Shown here one piece after another: positions 1 to 12,327 of a DNA stretch of 64,000 nucleotides. The stretch's first letter is position 1; every line of letters begins with the position of its first letter. Position numbers and translations under genes: made by a program. The DNA comes from Cyanobacteria bacterium REEB67 (lineage in GTDB: Bacteria; Cyanobacteriota; Vampirovibrionia; Obscuribacterales; Obscuribacteraceae), in contig JAGXAB010000019.1 of the NCBI GenBank assembly GCA_018971775.1, positions 1-64,000 of the forward strand. The letters are read 5' to 3'. Under the pieces are notes generated by a model. That model was not told where the DNA came from. It saw only the letters and a list, made by a program, of their open reading frames with translations, and ran no database searches.

Positions 1-777
1 GATGCACTCGCCAAAATCGTGAGCGACGACCGTAGTCGTCATCAGATTGCAGGCGTCGAGCATACTGCCAAGGCAGGTGATCCAGGAATCGCCTCGACCG
101 GTGGAGCGGAAATAACACATCAAGGGAAAATCGCGGTGGGTCTCCATAACGTAGGCAAGCCACTTTTCCCAGTCGCGGATATCAGCACGCAAATAATCGA
201 GAGTCCTATTGCGGGCATGCTCCAGTAAAAGCTCGAGACCAGAAACATTTCCCTGCATGCGCGAGTGAATCATGGCCAGAGGCACTTCACGGCCATAAAG
301 AAAGTTTTGCAAATTGAAAACAGCCGAAAAGCCCATTCCAAGTAAGGCCAGGCCGGAAGCACCGGCGGCCAGTGCCGTCACTCGCGCTCTGGCGGTGAGG
401 GCGACCACATCGCCAAATCCAATCGTCAAAATGGATGTGCCGGCAAAATACATCGCTTCCTGAAATGTATAGATCGCCGGTCGCATGTCATCGCGCAGAC
501 TCCAGAAGATCATGCCGTAACCGATAATCAAGAGAGTGAGCCAGGTGAGCATGAGGAGCAAAAACATGATTACGGCGAAATTCCCGAGGACGTCTTCTCT
601 TGTCTCCAGATTTCTAATTTTCAACGCCATCCGACGATAGGGCAACCAGGCGATGCGACCGATCAAAATCGGCGCAATCCGAAAATTGCGAGAAGAAGGC
701 CGGGGCAGCACGATGCTGTGATAGACATCATAAAAGACCAGAAAGATTATGACGAGGCCGGAAAGGAAATAAAGCAA
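1..777 (-). CDS. Potassium/ion-channel-like membrane protein, 3' end outside window
   Basis: The minus strand reads open from a TTG at 777 to the left edge (259 codons, no stop), so the C-terminus is missing. GAGG lies just upstream of this TTG; no ATG or GTG is available before it. The N-terminus is hydrophobic (LLYFLSGLVIIFLVFYD). A second hydrophobic stretch ends near residue 115 in TSILTIGFGD, the pore-loop signature of the two-TM potassium-channel superfamily. Another hydrophobic segment follows, then a soluble C-terminal region. It lies 43 bp downstream of the TPR gene and probably belongs to the same operon. Ion selectivity is inferred only from the TIGFGD filter. Confidence 0.72.
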   Translation of the reverse strand, partial: MLYFLSGLVIIFLVFYDVYHSIVLPRPSSRNFRIAPILIGRIAWLPYRRMALKIRNLETREDVLGNFAVIMFLLLMLTWLTLLIIGYGMIFWSLRDDMRPAIYTFQEAMYFAGTSILTIGFGDVVALTARARVTALAAGASGLALLGMGFSAVFNLQNFLYGREVPLAMIHSRMQGNVSGLELLLEHARNRTLDYLRADIRDWEKWLAYVMETHRDFPLMCYFRSTGRGDSWITCLGSMLDACNLMTTTVVAHDFGECI

Positions 778-820
778 AAGGTCCTCAAGCGTGAATAAAA
801 ACAGCCCTCGCTATTACACT

Positions 821-1882
821 CTAAAATCCAGGGTCTCCAACCGGTTGAGGCGGCTCCTGCTGTTGCTTACGCAAATAAGGAGAAGTCTGCACCGGCGGCG
901 GTGCCTCCTCTTTATGCATCATCTGCTCCATCAAAGCGATACGCGTCTCTACCTGCTTGACACGCACGTCATCAGTACTGCCGGCCATGCGCATAAAATA
1001 TTTGTATTCGGCAATCGCCGAAGAGAGATGTTGCTCAGAATCAAGAAGCAGTGCGAGTTGTAAATGTGCTTCTTTATTGTCCGGATTGTATTCAAGCACT
1101 TTGTGCCAGTTATCGAGGGCCCCCTGGTGATTGCCTTTAGCCAGCGCGCATATACCCATGTCCAGATGCACTCTTTCAAAATCCAGACCCTTGATCGTCG
1201 TCGTCGTAGTCAGCATGCCGTCGAGCGACTGATAAGCCTCCACCCATTTCTTCAACTTCATCAAACATTCGCAATAATGTATCCAGGGCTCCCAATCTTT
1301 CCATTTTTCACGTCCAAGCGCCTCGGCAAATTTTCCGAGAGCGGCTTCCGGATTGCCGGAAGCATCGAGGTTCATCGCCTGCTGGAAGAGAATCTTCGGA
1401 TAGATGCCCTCCATGTAGTGCAACCCTTCAAAAGCTTTGACTTCTTCCTTGGTCGCCTCATCGTATTTTTTCATCGCCGTGCACACCTGAGCGAGAGCAA
1501 GATGAGCTTCGTTGGCATTGCTCATCGCCTGCGTGCAGCTCTTGCTCAAAGCGTCATAGGCTTTCTGATAGTCTTTTTTGGCCTGATAGGCCAGTCCCAG
1601 TTGATAGTAAGCATCAGGCTGATAGCCGTTGCGGGCAAAATAAACGGCCTGCAATTCGGCGTCGATAGCACCATCATAATCGCCACGCTCAAACATCTTG
1701 ATGCCGGCCTTGTAATTTTTATCCGAAGCCCCGGCAGTATTGGCATCGACGCCTTTCTTAGCCTGGGCTGGTGCGATGCCGGCCGATGCTAGGACCAACA
1801 GCCCGACAATAAAAAAAGCGAGCGGCAGGGTCGCTTTTGGCTCAAGTCTACTAGCTCTAAATCGATTGGTAATGGCAGGCAA
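821..1882 (-). CDS. Secreted TPR-repeat protein
   Basis: This 353-residue protein has an N-terminal signal peptide (hydrophobic core LAFFIVGLLVLASAGIA, likely cleavage after PAQA). It is followed by several degenerate tetratricopeptide repeats with the usual A/Y/G/A spacing (for example GIKMFERGDYDGAIDAELQA and AYYQLGLAYQAKKDYQKAYD). The C-terminus is Pro/Gln-rich. TPRs form helical scaffolds for protein contacts, and the signal peptide places it in the periplasm or at the surface. The start is TTG, two bases after the ligA stop, so translation is probably coupled to ligA. No enzymatic domain is visible and the partner is unknown. Confidence 0.8.
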   Translation of the reverse strand: MPAITNRFRASRLEPKATLPLAFFIVGLLVLASAGIAPAQAKKGVDANTAGASDKNYKAGIKMFERGDYDGAIDAELQAVYFARNGYQPDAYYQLGLAYQAKKDYQKAYDALSKSCTQAMSNANEAHLALAQVCTAMKKYDEATKEEVKAFEGLHYMEGIYPKILFQQAMNLDASGNPEAALGKFAEALGREKWKDWEPWIHYCECLMKLKKWVEAYQSLDGMLTTTTTIKGLDFERVHLDMGICALAKGNHQGALDNWHKVLEYNPDNKEAHLQLALLLDSEQHLSSAIAEYKYFMRMAGSTDDVRVKQVETRIALMEQMMHKEEAPPPVQTSPYLRKQQQEPPQPVGDPGF

Positions 1883-1884
1883 TT

Positions 1885-5287
<3,403 letters not shown>

Positions 5288-5483
5288 TTTTTCAACATCC
5301 TCAGGACTAACTCTGGCTCGGGTGTGCTTACAGTTAAAATCGTATCCGCTTGCCCAGCCAAACCCGATTACCGAAAGCAAATGTTTGGAATTAGACGATG
5401 TCAGGCGAAAAAGCGGCAAAAGCTCGTAAAGGTCGAGCCCTTTGCCTTATGATAGGAGCCGACAGGGAGACGTTTTTTACCAG

Positions 5484-6152
5484 ATGACCAGATCCGACGG
5501 CAACCGCAGACCAAATCGACCAGACAGGCCAGGCAATGACTCGATGCGCGAAAAGAGCGCAGCGGCGCCGCGTGGCTTGATGGCAAAATACGCCGAGTTT
5601 CAGGCCTGGGCCGATGAAAGACGCAGCCATGCAGTGGTCGAGCCCGAGCATATCGAGGCCGGTCGACGCGGTATGGCCCTGGGCATCGATTTTGGTGCGG
5701 CTTTTTTTGTCAGCATGATTGTGATGATGATCCCCTTTGTCAACAGGGCCGTTGACGCCAATTTCGTCATGCTCACCATGATGTGCGTCAGAGATTATTT
5801 TTATGGCGGACGCGGCCTGGGTAAAAATTTAATGGGATTGCGAGTGGTTGACATCTTCAATGGTCAAGCGCCCAGTTTCAAAGCAGTGCTGATTAGAAAC
5901 GCCGTATATATAGGCCCTTTGCTGTTGCTCGAAACTTTGAATCTAACTTTGCGCTTTATCCCCCTGCCCCAACTTACAACCATCGTTAGCCAGCTCGCCA
6001 ATCCGCTGGCCGGACTTTACTTATTGGTAATACTCCCGGTCGAATGCTATCGCAGCTACCGCCGGGAGGATAGTATGAGACTCGGTGACGAACTGGCCGG
6101 TACTTGCGTACTGGAAGCAGACACAGATTTCACCGGTTTCCTGACTAAATAA
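5484..6152 (+). CDS. RDD-family integral membrane protein
   Basis: The protein carries the RDD family pattern: the first motif GRRGMALGIDFGAAF, then GGRGLGKNLMGLRVVD after the second membrane segment, and a C-terminal RREDSMRLGDELAGTCV. Three to four hydrophobic helices are visible. RDD proteins are membrane proteins of mostly unknown function, some linked to ion or solute transport. I place the start at ATG 5484 (222 aa), behind an AGGAG/GGGAG region; the frame stays open to a TTG at 5442. The first 50 residues are Arg/Asn/Pro-rich and soluble. It diverges from the thiolase gene and is followed after 31 bp by the Rossmann-SCP2 gene. Confidence 0.8.
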   Translation: MTRSDGNRRPNRPDRPGNDSMREKSAAAPRGLMAKYAEFQAWADERRSHAVVEPEHIEAGRRGMALGIDFGAAFFVSMIVMMIPFVNRAVDANFVMLTMMCVRDYFYGGRGLGKNLMGLRVVDIFNGQAPSFKAVLIRNAVYIGPLLLLETLNLTLRFIPLPQLTTIVSQLANPLAGLYLLVILPVECYRSYRREDSMRLGDELAGTCVLEADTDFTGFLTK

Positions 6153-6183
6153 CCGGCATCCTCTCGAGAGAAAGATCCAGCGC

Positions 6184-7689
6184 ATGACACAGAAAGTCGC
6201 CTACATCTGGGGCCCTGTCACATCATTTAACGGCCCACTGGCTGCTCACCTGGTGATGAAAGGCTGGCATGTGCACTTTGCCTGCAAGTCTTCGCTCAAT
6301 TTATTGTCTCTTTCGCCCCTCGACCTGCGTTCACAGGCCCAGACCCTGCTCGATGCCGCCCTCGGTGGCCGTGAGAAGGCAAAGGCATTCAAGGATAGAT
6401 TGAAGCTGATCGATCCGGCCGAGGCATTGCGCAACCATAAATACGACGCCATTATATTTGGTGCTCTGCCTCCCAACTTCGATGAATCACGTTCACCGCG
6501 TGCACCATGGTCGGGTTCGGATTTCAAATCGATCTTGAAGCACTTCAAGGGCGTACCGACCTTCGTCATCTCATCGCTCTGGGGCGGTGTGCAAAAAGAC
6601 GGAGTCGTGCCGGAAGAGCTCGAATTTGCCAGACGCAAGCCGCTCACCACCTGGGAAGGCACCTGCCAGCAGTATGAACAGCGTATCCTGGAGACTTTGG
6701 CAGGCAACGAATCGCCCTGGTATCTGGTACGCCTGCCCCTGATTAGCGGTGATACCAGAAGTGGTGAAGCGATAAAGTTCTCGGGCATTTATCCGCTTTT
6801 GAAAGAACTCGTTACCGAAGGCTCCAAACCCTTTTTTAGCAAAGGCGGCGCGACGGCCGGTCCTTCGATCAAACTCTCTTACAATCCTGACAGCACGCTA
6901 TGGTTTTTGCCGGTTGACGTTGCCGTCAATACTTTTTATCGCTTTATCGAAGACGAGACGAGACCGCGTATATGCAATCTCGTCTCGACTCACATGACCC
7001 TCAACCGCGAATGGCTCAGCTATGTTGCCGAAACGCAGAGCTGGGAAGAGATCCAGAGCGTCGAAGCGGACGGCTTGAATCTGCCTCTCACACTACGCAA
7101 ATTACTGATCGACGACGTCCAGGTAAAAACCAGAAATCTTTTCGAAGTAGCCGGACGCTATCAGTTGCCACCGGTGCGACTGGACCGCAATTATTTTCAG
7201 AAGCTGATCGAGCACGCCAAGCAAGAAAATTTTGGCGATCCCACCCACGAAAGTGAAGAAGTCAGCCCACTCGATTACACCGAACAACTGGCCAAATATT
7301 ATTTCGAAAAATTCGTCCCCGAAAAAATCGCCCTGGGTGCCCTCAGCTCCGCCCGAATCAACGATGCCACAATCGGTTTCCATCTTCGAGCCGGGGCTAT
7401 TCCCGGCTGGATCCTGCGCCGCAATACTGCCAGCGGCGAGCTCACTGTCGACCAATTCGAGCCGGCCACAGACAAGCCCGATATTCTCTTTCACTTCAGC
7501 GGCACCACTCTGGCCCGTCTCATTCAGAAAAAAATGCTCTTGCACCGCGCACTTTTGATGCGCGAAGTGGAAGTCGAAGGCAATTTATTTCAGCTCTGGA
7601 AAATCGTCTCCGAAATAGATAAATTCCTCCGAGATAATCCGATTTCCGGTCAAGATCTGCCGACACGCGAAGAAGTGCGCCAGGACTGA
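6184..7689 (+). CDS. Rossmann-fold (SDR-like) protein with C-terminal SCP2-like domain
   Basis: This 501-residue protein starts with a beta-alpha-beta unit (VAYIWGPVTSFNGPLAAHLV) resembling extended short-chain dehydrogenases, although the glycine pattern is weaker than GxxGxxG. The middle (FVISSLWGGV... TTWEGTCQQYEQRIL) resembles NAD-dependent epimerase or male-sterility-type reductase proteins. From about residue 395 to the end it looks like an SCP2/sterol-carrier domain (PDILFHFSGTTLARLIQKKM, VEVEGNLFQLWKIVSEIDKF). A lipid or polyketide-like substrate bound by the SCP2 part and reduced by the Rossmann part is a reasonable guess, not a demonstrated role. No signal peptide is seen. Confidence 0.6.
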   Translation: MTQKVAYIWGPVTSFNGPLAAHLVMKGWHVHFACKSSLNLLSLSPLDLRSQAQTLLDAALGGREKAKAFKDRLKLIDPAEALRNHKYDAIIFGALPPNFDESRSPRAPWSGSDFKSILKHFKGVPTFVISSLWGGVQKDGVVPEELEFARRKPLTTWEGTCQQYEQRILETLAGNESPWYLVRLPLISGDTRSGEAIKFSGIYPLLKELVTEGSKPFFSKGGATAGPSIKLSYNPDSTLWFLPVDVAVNTFYRFIEDETRPRICNLVSTHMTLNREWLSYVAETQSWEEIQSVEADGLNLPLTLRKLLIDDVQVKTRNLFEVAGRYQLPPVRLDRNYFQKLIEHAKQENFGDPTHESEEVSPLDYTEQLAKYYFEKFVPEKIALGALSSARINDATIGFHLRAGAIPGWILRRNTASGELTVDQFEPATDKPDILFHFSGTTLARLIQKKMLLHRALLMREVEVEGNLFQLWKIVSEIDKFLRDNPISGQDLPTREEVRQD

Positions 7690-7724
7690 AGATCGCCCAA
7701 ACGCAGCGGCAGATATATATAGAA

Positions 7725-9731
7725 TTAAGTGTTGCCGCGGACGATATTAGCCAGTCCAATCAGTAGCTCTTCTTCGATCAATGGTCTGACCACAAAATCG
7801 TTAGCGCCGCTTTTGAAAATCGCCTGCCTGGAAGCGAAGCTTGCATCTTCGGTCATGATGATAATCTTGAGCTGGGCCCATTTCGGATGGCAGCGCACCA
7901 TACGACAGAGGTCGAGACCGCTCAACTCGTCTCCACTGGAAGCAGCTTCCAGAATCAGAACAGTCGGCGAACACTCTTCGATGCGACTGAGAGCCCTGAC
8001 ACCACAGGCGATGCTCTCTACAGAACAGGCTCCGTCTCGAGAAAGAGCGCGGTATAGCATATCGCTCTCGGTAACATCTTTCGCGCCAATAACAAGAGCG
8101 CATTTATCCCGGCTCCGGCTGGTTTCCGCAGTCTGAGTTAGCTGGGGCTGGGGCTGGGGACGCGGCTGGGACTGCGGCTGGGGCTGGGGAGCACTTGTAA
8201 TAACGATTGGCAATGGTGCCGCGGCCTCGACATCGACAGTGGCGGACGATTTTGCTTCAGGCTGAGCCGGCGGTTTTAACTCGTGCATCGGCTCTGCGTC
8301 AGGCTTCCGCTTCGGCTTTGACTCGGGCGGCGCTTTCATCGTGGCGGGCACTATTGGCGCCATTGGCGCTTTTGGTGCTTCAGTGGAGGGCGAAGGTAGG
8401 GCCGATAAAACTGCCGGCGCAGGCACTGGTACAACGACGGCGAGCGCCGCACTCTCCGAATTACAGGCAGTTGAAGTCGGCGAAGAAGAAGAAGAAGAAG
8501 AAGAAGAAGAAGAAGAAGAAGAAGAAGAAGAAGAAGAAGAAGAAGAAGAAGCGAGAGGCGTTTCGGCGGGCTGGGCCGACGGCACGCGCACGGCAGCTGA
8601 GCCTGCGCCGATTTCGATGCGCAGGTCCGACAGATTATTTTTCACCCGGCTGCAACTGGCTCGCAGAGTAGGTAAGGCGAGGTTTAATTTATAAGGTGCG
8701 GGACAGATCTTCAGTGACTTGGTCTGATCTTTCTTGCGACCGTGCTCCGGTAATCCGGTTTGATTGAGCCAGAGCTCATGGGTGACGACAGGCGGCTCGC
8801 TCAACAAATCTCTCTGGTCCTGCTGGTCTTCGAGCCACATTTCGATCTCGGCGACGACAATGAGCGCATCGGCAATCAGCTCGTGATCTAAATCATCACC
8901 ATCCTCTTTATACTGCCGCAGAAGCTTTTCGATGCCGGCCGCCATCTCGCTCAGTTCTCTGAAACCAAAAGTACCGGCTGTGCCTTTGATATTGTGCGCC
9001 GTCGTGATCGCTGCTTGCAGGCGGCCGGCATGATCCCCATCGACTGCGGCGGAGGTGATGTGATTGCGCAATCCATATAATATCTCGGGCATGTCACCAA
9101 GATAGGTCAAGCCCAGCTCTACCAGAGCTAGTCTTGTTTTAGTATCGTCTTTGCCTTGATCTGCTTCGAAGACATTGTCGTCTAAACTGGCACTTTCACT
9201 GTCGAGCACCACATCCCCGCACTGAGGAGGATTGAACTGCAAAACGTTTTGGGGGGTGACGAGATGCTCGATCTGAGCGGCGAGGTTGGCTGTATCGAGA
9301 GGCTTTTTAACGATCACCGAGACGCCGAGGAGATTGCGCAACATATTGAAGTTGCGCTCCGAACAATTGACGTTACTACAGTAAATAACCGGCAGCGAAA
9401 AATAGTGCTTCTTGCCGAACTCGACACTTTCCTCGCGCAGCCACTTGATCCAGCCGATACCGTCGCCCCCCTGGACGCGATGGTCGACGATTATCAAACT
9501 GGGCGATTGAGATAGAGCCCTGGCCGCCTCGTCCATGGAACGAGCGCGCAGGGGCCGGTAGTTAAGATTACGCACGAGACTGACAAGCTGCTGCCTGGTA
9601 TTAAAATCGTCGCTGACGACAAGTACGGAAGAGCGCGGCGCCGGGACCGGCTGGTCCGATTGACCAGACTGCAATGGTGGCAGTGAATGCAGTGATTGCT
9701 CCATGGACTCTCTCTGTTGCCTATCTTCCAT
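7725..9731 (-). CDS. Two-component phosphorelay protein: REC-HPt-polySer-pseudoREC
   Basis: The 668 residues are modular. Residues 34-160 form a receiver domain with acidic SDD, phospho-acceptor D83 (LIIVDHR) and Lys in VKKPLD. Residues 200-300 form a histidine phosphotransfer domain with H246 in AHNIKGTAGTFG. Residues 394-417 are a pure Ser run encoded by TCT repeats. A Pro/Ala/Gln-rich linker follows. The last 126 residues look like a second receiver, but the acceptor Asp is Glu (VLILEAASSGDE), the acidic pair is lost and Lys is Arg (VVRPL). The C-terminal domain is therefore probably non-phosphorylatable and perhaps locked in an active-like state. It diverges from the CheY-like gene at 9918. 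Confidence 0.85.
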   Translation of the reverse strand: MEDRQQRESMEQSLHSLPPLQSGQSDQPVPAPRSSVLVVSDDFNTRQQLVSLVRNLNYRPLRARSMDEAARALSQSPSLIIVDHRVQGGDGIGWIKWLREESVEFGKKHYFSLPVIYCSNVNCSERNFNMLRNLLGVSVIVKKPLDTANLAAQIEHLVTPQNVLQFNPPQCGDVVLDSESASLDDNVFEADQGKDDTKTRLALVELGLTYLGDMPEILYGLRNHITSAAVDGDHAGRLQAAITTAHNIKGTAGTFGFRELSEMAAGIEKLLRQYKEDGDDLDHELIADALIVVAEIEMWLEDQQDQRDLLSEPPVVTHELWLNQTGLPEHGRKKDQTKSLKICPAPYKLNLALPTLRASCSRVKNNLSDLRIEIGAGSAAVRVPSAQPAETPLASSSSSSSSSSSSSSSSSSSSSSSPTSTACNSESAALAVVVPVPAPAVLSALPSPSTEAPKAPMAPIVPATMKAPPESKPKRKPDAEPMHELKPPAQPEAKSSATVDVEAAAPLPIVITSAPQPQPQSQPRPQPQPQLTQTAETSRSRDKCALVIGAKDVTESDMLYRALSRDGACSVESIACGVRALSRIEECSPTVLILEAASSGDELSGLDLCRMVRCHPKWAQLKIIIMTEDASFASRQAIFKSGANDFVVRPLIEEELLIGLANIVRGNT
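8482..8550 (+). repeat. (GAA)23 trinucleotide microsatellite
   Basis: Sixty-nine bases of uninterrupted GAA repeats lie inside the HPt/REC gene. Read on the minus strand in frame they are TCT codons and encode the poly-Ser tract. Length changes by whole units would keep the frame and only lengthen or shorten the linker. Confidence 0.97.
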
Positions 9732-9917
9732 CTTAGTCGAGGCGGCAAAGAGCGGCTATCGTCCGAATGGGTGCACTTTTTACGCCTCAAGATCACCCCA
9801 CTTGCCCCCCGATCGGGGGATGCTTGCGGCCCCCATCTTTGCGAGGATGTAGATTGAAGTCGGCCACCATATTTGACCCGGCTTCACCTTTTTAGTAACC
9901 GGAGGCCGCGAGGCACG

Positions 9918-10292
9918 ATGCAAATCGAACGAGTGTTGATGGTTGATGACGATCCGGCCATAAGAAAGATTGGCGAAATTTGCCTGAGCCGTGTCGGCCA
10001 CTGGCAGGTCATGATGGCTTGCTCCGGCAGCGAAGCACTGGAAATCGGTCCGGGCTTCCGTCCCGACGTCATCCTATTAGATGTGATGATGCCGGGCATG
10101 GATGGACCTGCCACTCTCAAACGTCTGCAGGCCAACGCCGAAGTCGGCGACACACCGGTGATATTTATGACGGCCAAGGTACAAAGTCACGAAATCGACG
10201 CCTACTCGAAGCTCGGCGCGGCCGGTGTGATTTCAAAACCGTTCGATCCGATGACCCTGCCTTCCGAAATACGACAGATTCTCACGACCTGA
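9918..10292 (+). CDS. CheY-like single-domain response regulator
   Basis: A 124-residue stand-alone receiver domain. It has the acidic cluster in LMVDDDPAIRK, phospho-acceptor D55 in VILLDVMMPGMDG, the Thr of IFMTAK and the conserved Lys in ISKPFDP. There is no output domain, so it must act by protein contact or as a phosphorelay intermediate. The ATG at 9918 follows GGAGG and GAGG sequences; the frame is open further upstream without a better site. The divergent HPt protein and the kinase at 10455 are plausible partners. Confidence 0.92.
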   Translation: MQIERVLMVDDDPAIRKIGEICLSRVGHWQVMMACSGSEALEIGPGFRPDVILLDVMMPGMDGPATLKRLQANAEVGDTPVIFMTAKVQSHEIDAYSKLGAAGVISKPFDPMTLPSEIRQILTT

Positions 10293-10454
10293 CTGGAAAA
10301 GAAACAAACGAGGAAGCCAACTTAATTCCGACCTCACCTGAATAACAATAATGAACAACACTCTTTCGATAATAGCGACAATACCTTCCAGGCAAAACCG
10401 ACAATTGCCGGCCCGGTTGCAGCGTGCCGAACCTTCATGGGTTTCTGGTGACTT

Positions 10455-11588
10455 ATGCAGATGATTTCCTCAGAACCGATGATTGCCGACCAGAAGCAAA
10501 CGCTGCATATTCTCATGGTCGAAGACGATAAATACTATTTCGAGTACGTTCGCCAACTGCTCCTCCGCCGCACGAAGCCCCGCTTCGAACTATGCTGGGC
10601 AAACTCACTGCAGGCTGCAGCCGAATATCTACAGGAACACGAAACACCGGATGCGATACTACTGGATCTCAACCTGCCTGACGGGCAGGGCTTACTCTCC
10701 CTCGGCAAACTAAAAGAAAATTCGGACAACTGTCCAATTATCATCCTGACGGGTTCGACTGACGATTCGCTTGGACTGCGAGCCGTTTCGCTCGGTGCGC
10801 ACGACTACCTGGTCAAACAGAGCCTAGGTAACGATTCGCTTGTCCGCTGCATACGCTATGCTATTGAGCGCAGACGCAGTGAGGAACAATCGCAACGCCT
10901 GGCCGCCATCCAGGATTTTGTGGCCACTCTGGCCCATGATTTGAAAATACCGATGATCGGTGCCAATAAACTCTTTGACGCGTTGCTGGCCGGTAATGCC
11001 GGTGAACTCACGCCGGCCCAGACCACTCTCATGCTCGCCCTCAAGGAAAGTAATGCAAACCAGCTTGTGCTGGTGCAAAGATTGCTCGAGATTTATCGCT
11101 ACGAAGTCGGTACGGCCGATCCATCTTTTGTGGCAATCGACCTGCCCAATTTTACAGAGAAGCTTATCGCCACGGCCTTCGCCGACAGTAATGTCAAAAT
11201 CCGGCTCGACGATCGCCTGCCGGACAAAAAGCGCATCATCCGCGGTGACGAGGAAGCGATGGACCGTCTGTTGAAAAATCTGATCAGCAACGCCATCACT
11301 TATTCTCCGCCCGGACAACCAATCACCATTACTCTATCCGCCCATGTCGGCAAAATTTCGATCGCCGTACACAATCACGGCGAGCCGATTCCACGCGAAA
11401 TACGCAACAATCTTTTTCAAAAATTCTGGCACGGTGTGCCCGGCAAACGCTATGTCGCCCATACTGGCCTTGGTCTCTATCTCTGCCAGCGCATAGTCGA
11501 ATTGCACCGCGGGCGCATCCTCTGCCACAGCACGGCCGAGGAAGGAACTATCATTACCGTGGTCCTGCCTTCAGGCTCAAAAAACTGA
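10455..11588 (+). CDS. Receiver-histidine kinase hybrid (N-terminal REC, HisKA, HATPase)
   Basis: A 377-residue soluble sensor kinase with an N-terminal receiver (EDD, D71 in ILLDLNLPDG, K121 in YLVKQS). It continues through a helical linker into a HisKA domain with the phospho-accepting His in TLAHDLKIP (H161). The C-terminal HATPase has an N-box (RLLKNLISNAITYS) and a G-box (HTGLGLYLCQRIVE). No membrane segment or classical sensor domain is seen, so the input is probably phosphorylation of its own receiver by another kinase. This REC-HK order is frequent in cyanobacteria. It converges with the LuxR regulator gene, with only 13 bp between the two stops. Confidence 0.9.
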   Translation: MQMISSEPMIADQKQTLHILMVEDDKYYFEYVRQLLLRRTKPRFELCWANSLQAAAEYLQEHETPDAILLDLNLPDGQGLLSLGKLKENSDNCPIIILTGSTDDSLGLRAVSLGAHDYLVKQSLGNDSLVRCIRYAIERRRSEEQSQRLAAIQDFVATLAHDLKIPMIGANKLFDALLAGNAGELTPAQTTLMLALKESNANQLVLVQRLLEIYRYEVGTADPSFVAIDLPNFTEKLIATAFADSNVKIRLDDRLPDKKRIIRGDEEAMDRLLKNLISNAITYSPPGQPITITLSAHVGKISIAVHNHGEPIPREIRNNLFQKFWHGVPGKRYVAHTGLGLYLCQRIVELHRGRILCHSTAEEGTIITVVLPSGSKN

Positions 11589-11601
11589 CTCGAGCAAAAA
11601 T

Positions 11602-12258
11602 CTAAATCAGCCCATCTCGAAGCGCGCGCACCGCGGCCTGAGTACGATCAGACACCGATAATTTTTCCATGATGTGACGCATGTGCGTCTTAATCGTCTC
11701 CGGGCTAACAATCAGCTTGCCGGCGATTTCTTGATTGGTCAAGCCGTCAACGACTAGCGACAAAACTTCCTGCTCTCGATCCGAGAGGACCGTACTTGCG
11801 GTGCCTGTAGTCGTGCGTCCCTGGGGCTGACCGACATAGACCTTGATTACTTTTTTGGCGATAGCTGGATCCAGCCATATCGCACCGTTGTACACCGAAA
11901 ATATGGCCCGACTCAACTGCGCGCCGTCGATGTCCTTCAGACAATATCCATCGCAATTGGCGGCGAGGGAAGCAATCACATCCTCTTGCATGTCATGAGA
12001 AGTAACCATAATGATACGGCACTCGGGCATTTTGGCTTTGATCGCCACGGCTGCTTCGATACCGCTCATGCCGGGAAGACCAATGTCCATCAAGATTACA
12101 TCAGGCTTGAGTTCTAAAGCGGAGCTAACTGCAGTCGGACCGTCGGCGGCCTCACCAACGATTTCGAACTTGTCTTCTTGTTCAAGGGCCAATCGCAAAC
12201 CGGTGCGAGTTATGTGATGGTCTTCGACGAGTAGTAGTTTTATCGGAGCAGCAGGCAC
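11602..12258 (-). CDS. NarL/LuxR-family response regulator
   Basis: A 218-residue regulator with a receiver domain (EDHH, D58 in VILMDIGLPGMSG, Lys in YCLKDID) and a C-terminal LuxR-type HTH (LSDREQEVLSLVVDGLTNQE to SDRTQAAVRAL). It should bind DNA and control transcription when phosphorylated. The gene sits convergently beside the REC-histidine kinase, a likely partner. It lies 69 bp downstream of the ribBA stop. The interval contains AT-rich TATATT but no convincing -35, so it may be read through from the rib genes. Confidence 0.92.
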   Translation of the reverse strand: MPAAPIKLLLVEDHHITRTGLRLALEQEDKFEIVGEAADGPTAVSSALELKPDVILMDIGLPGMSGIEAAVAIKAKMPECRIIMVTSHDMQEDVIASLAANCDGYCLKDIDGAQLSRAIFSVYNGAIWLDPAIAKKVIKVYVGQPQGRTTTGTASTVLSDREQEVLSLVVDGLTNQEIAGKLIVSPETIKTHMRHIMEKLSVSDRTQAAVRALRDGLI

Positions 12259-12327
12259 AACAAATCCAATTTGGGACTTCTAATATATCAAACCGCGTCG
12301 AGGATCGGCTCTCTTCCTAAGTTAACT

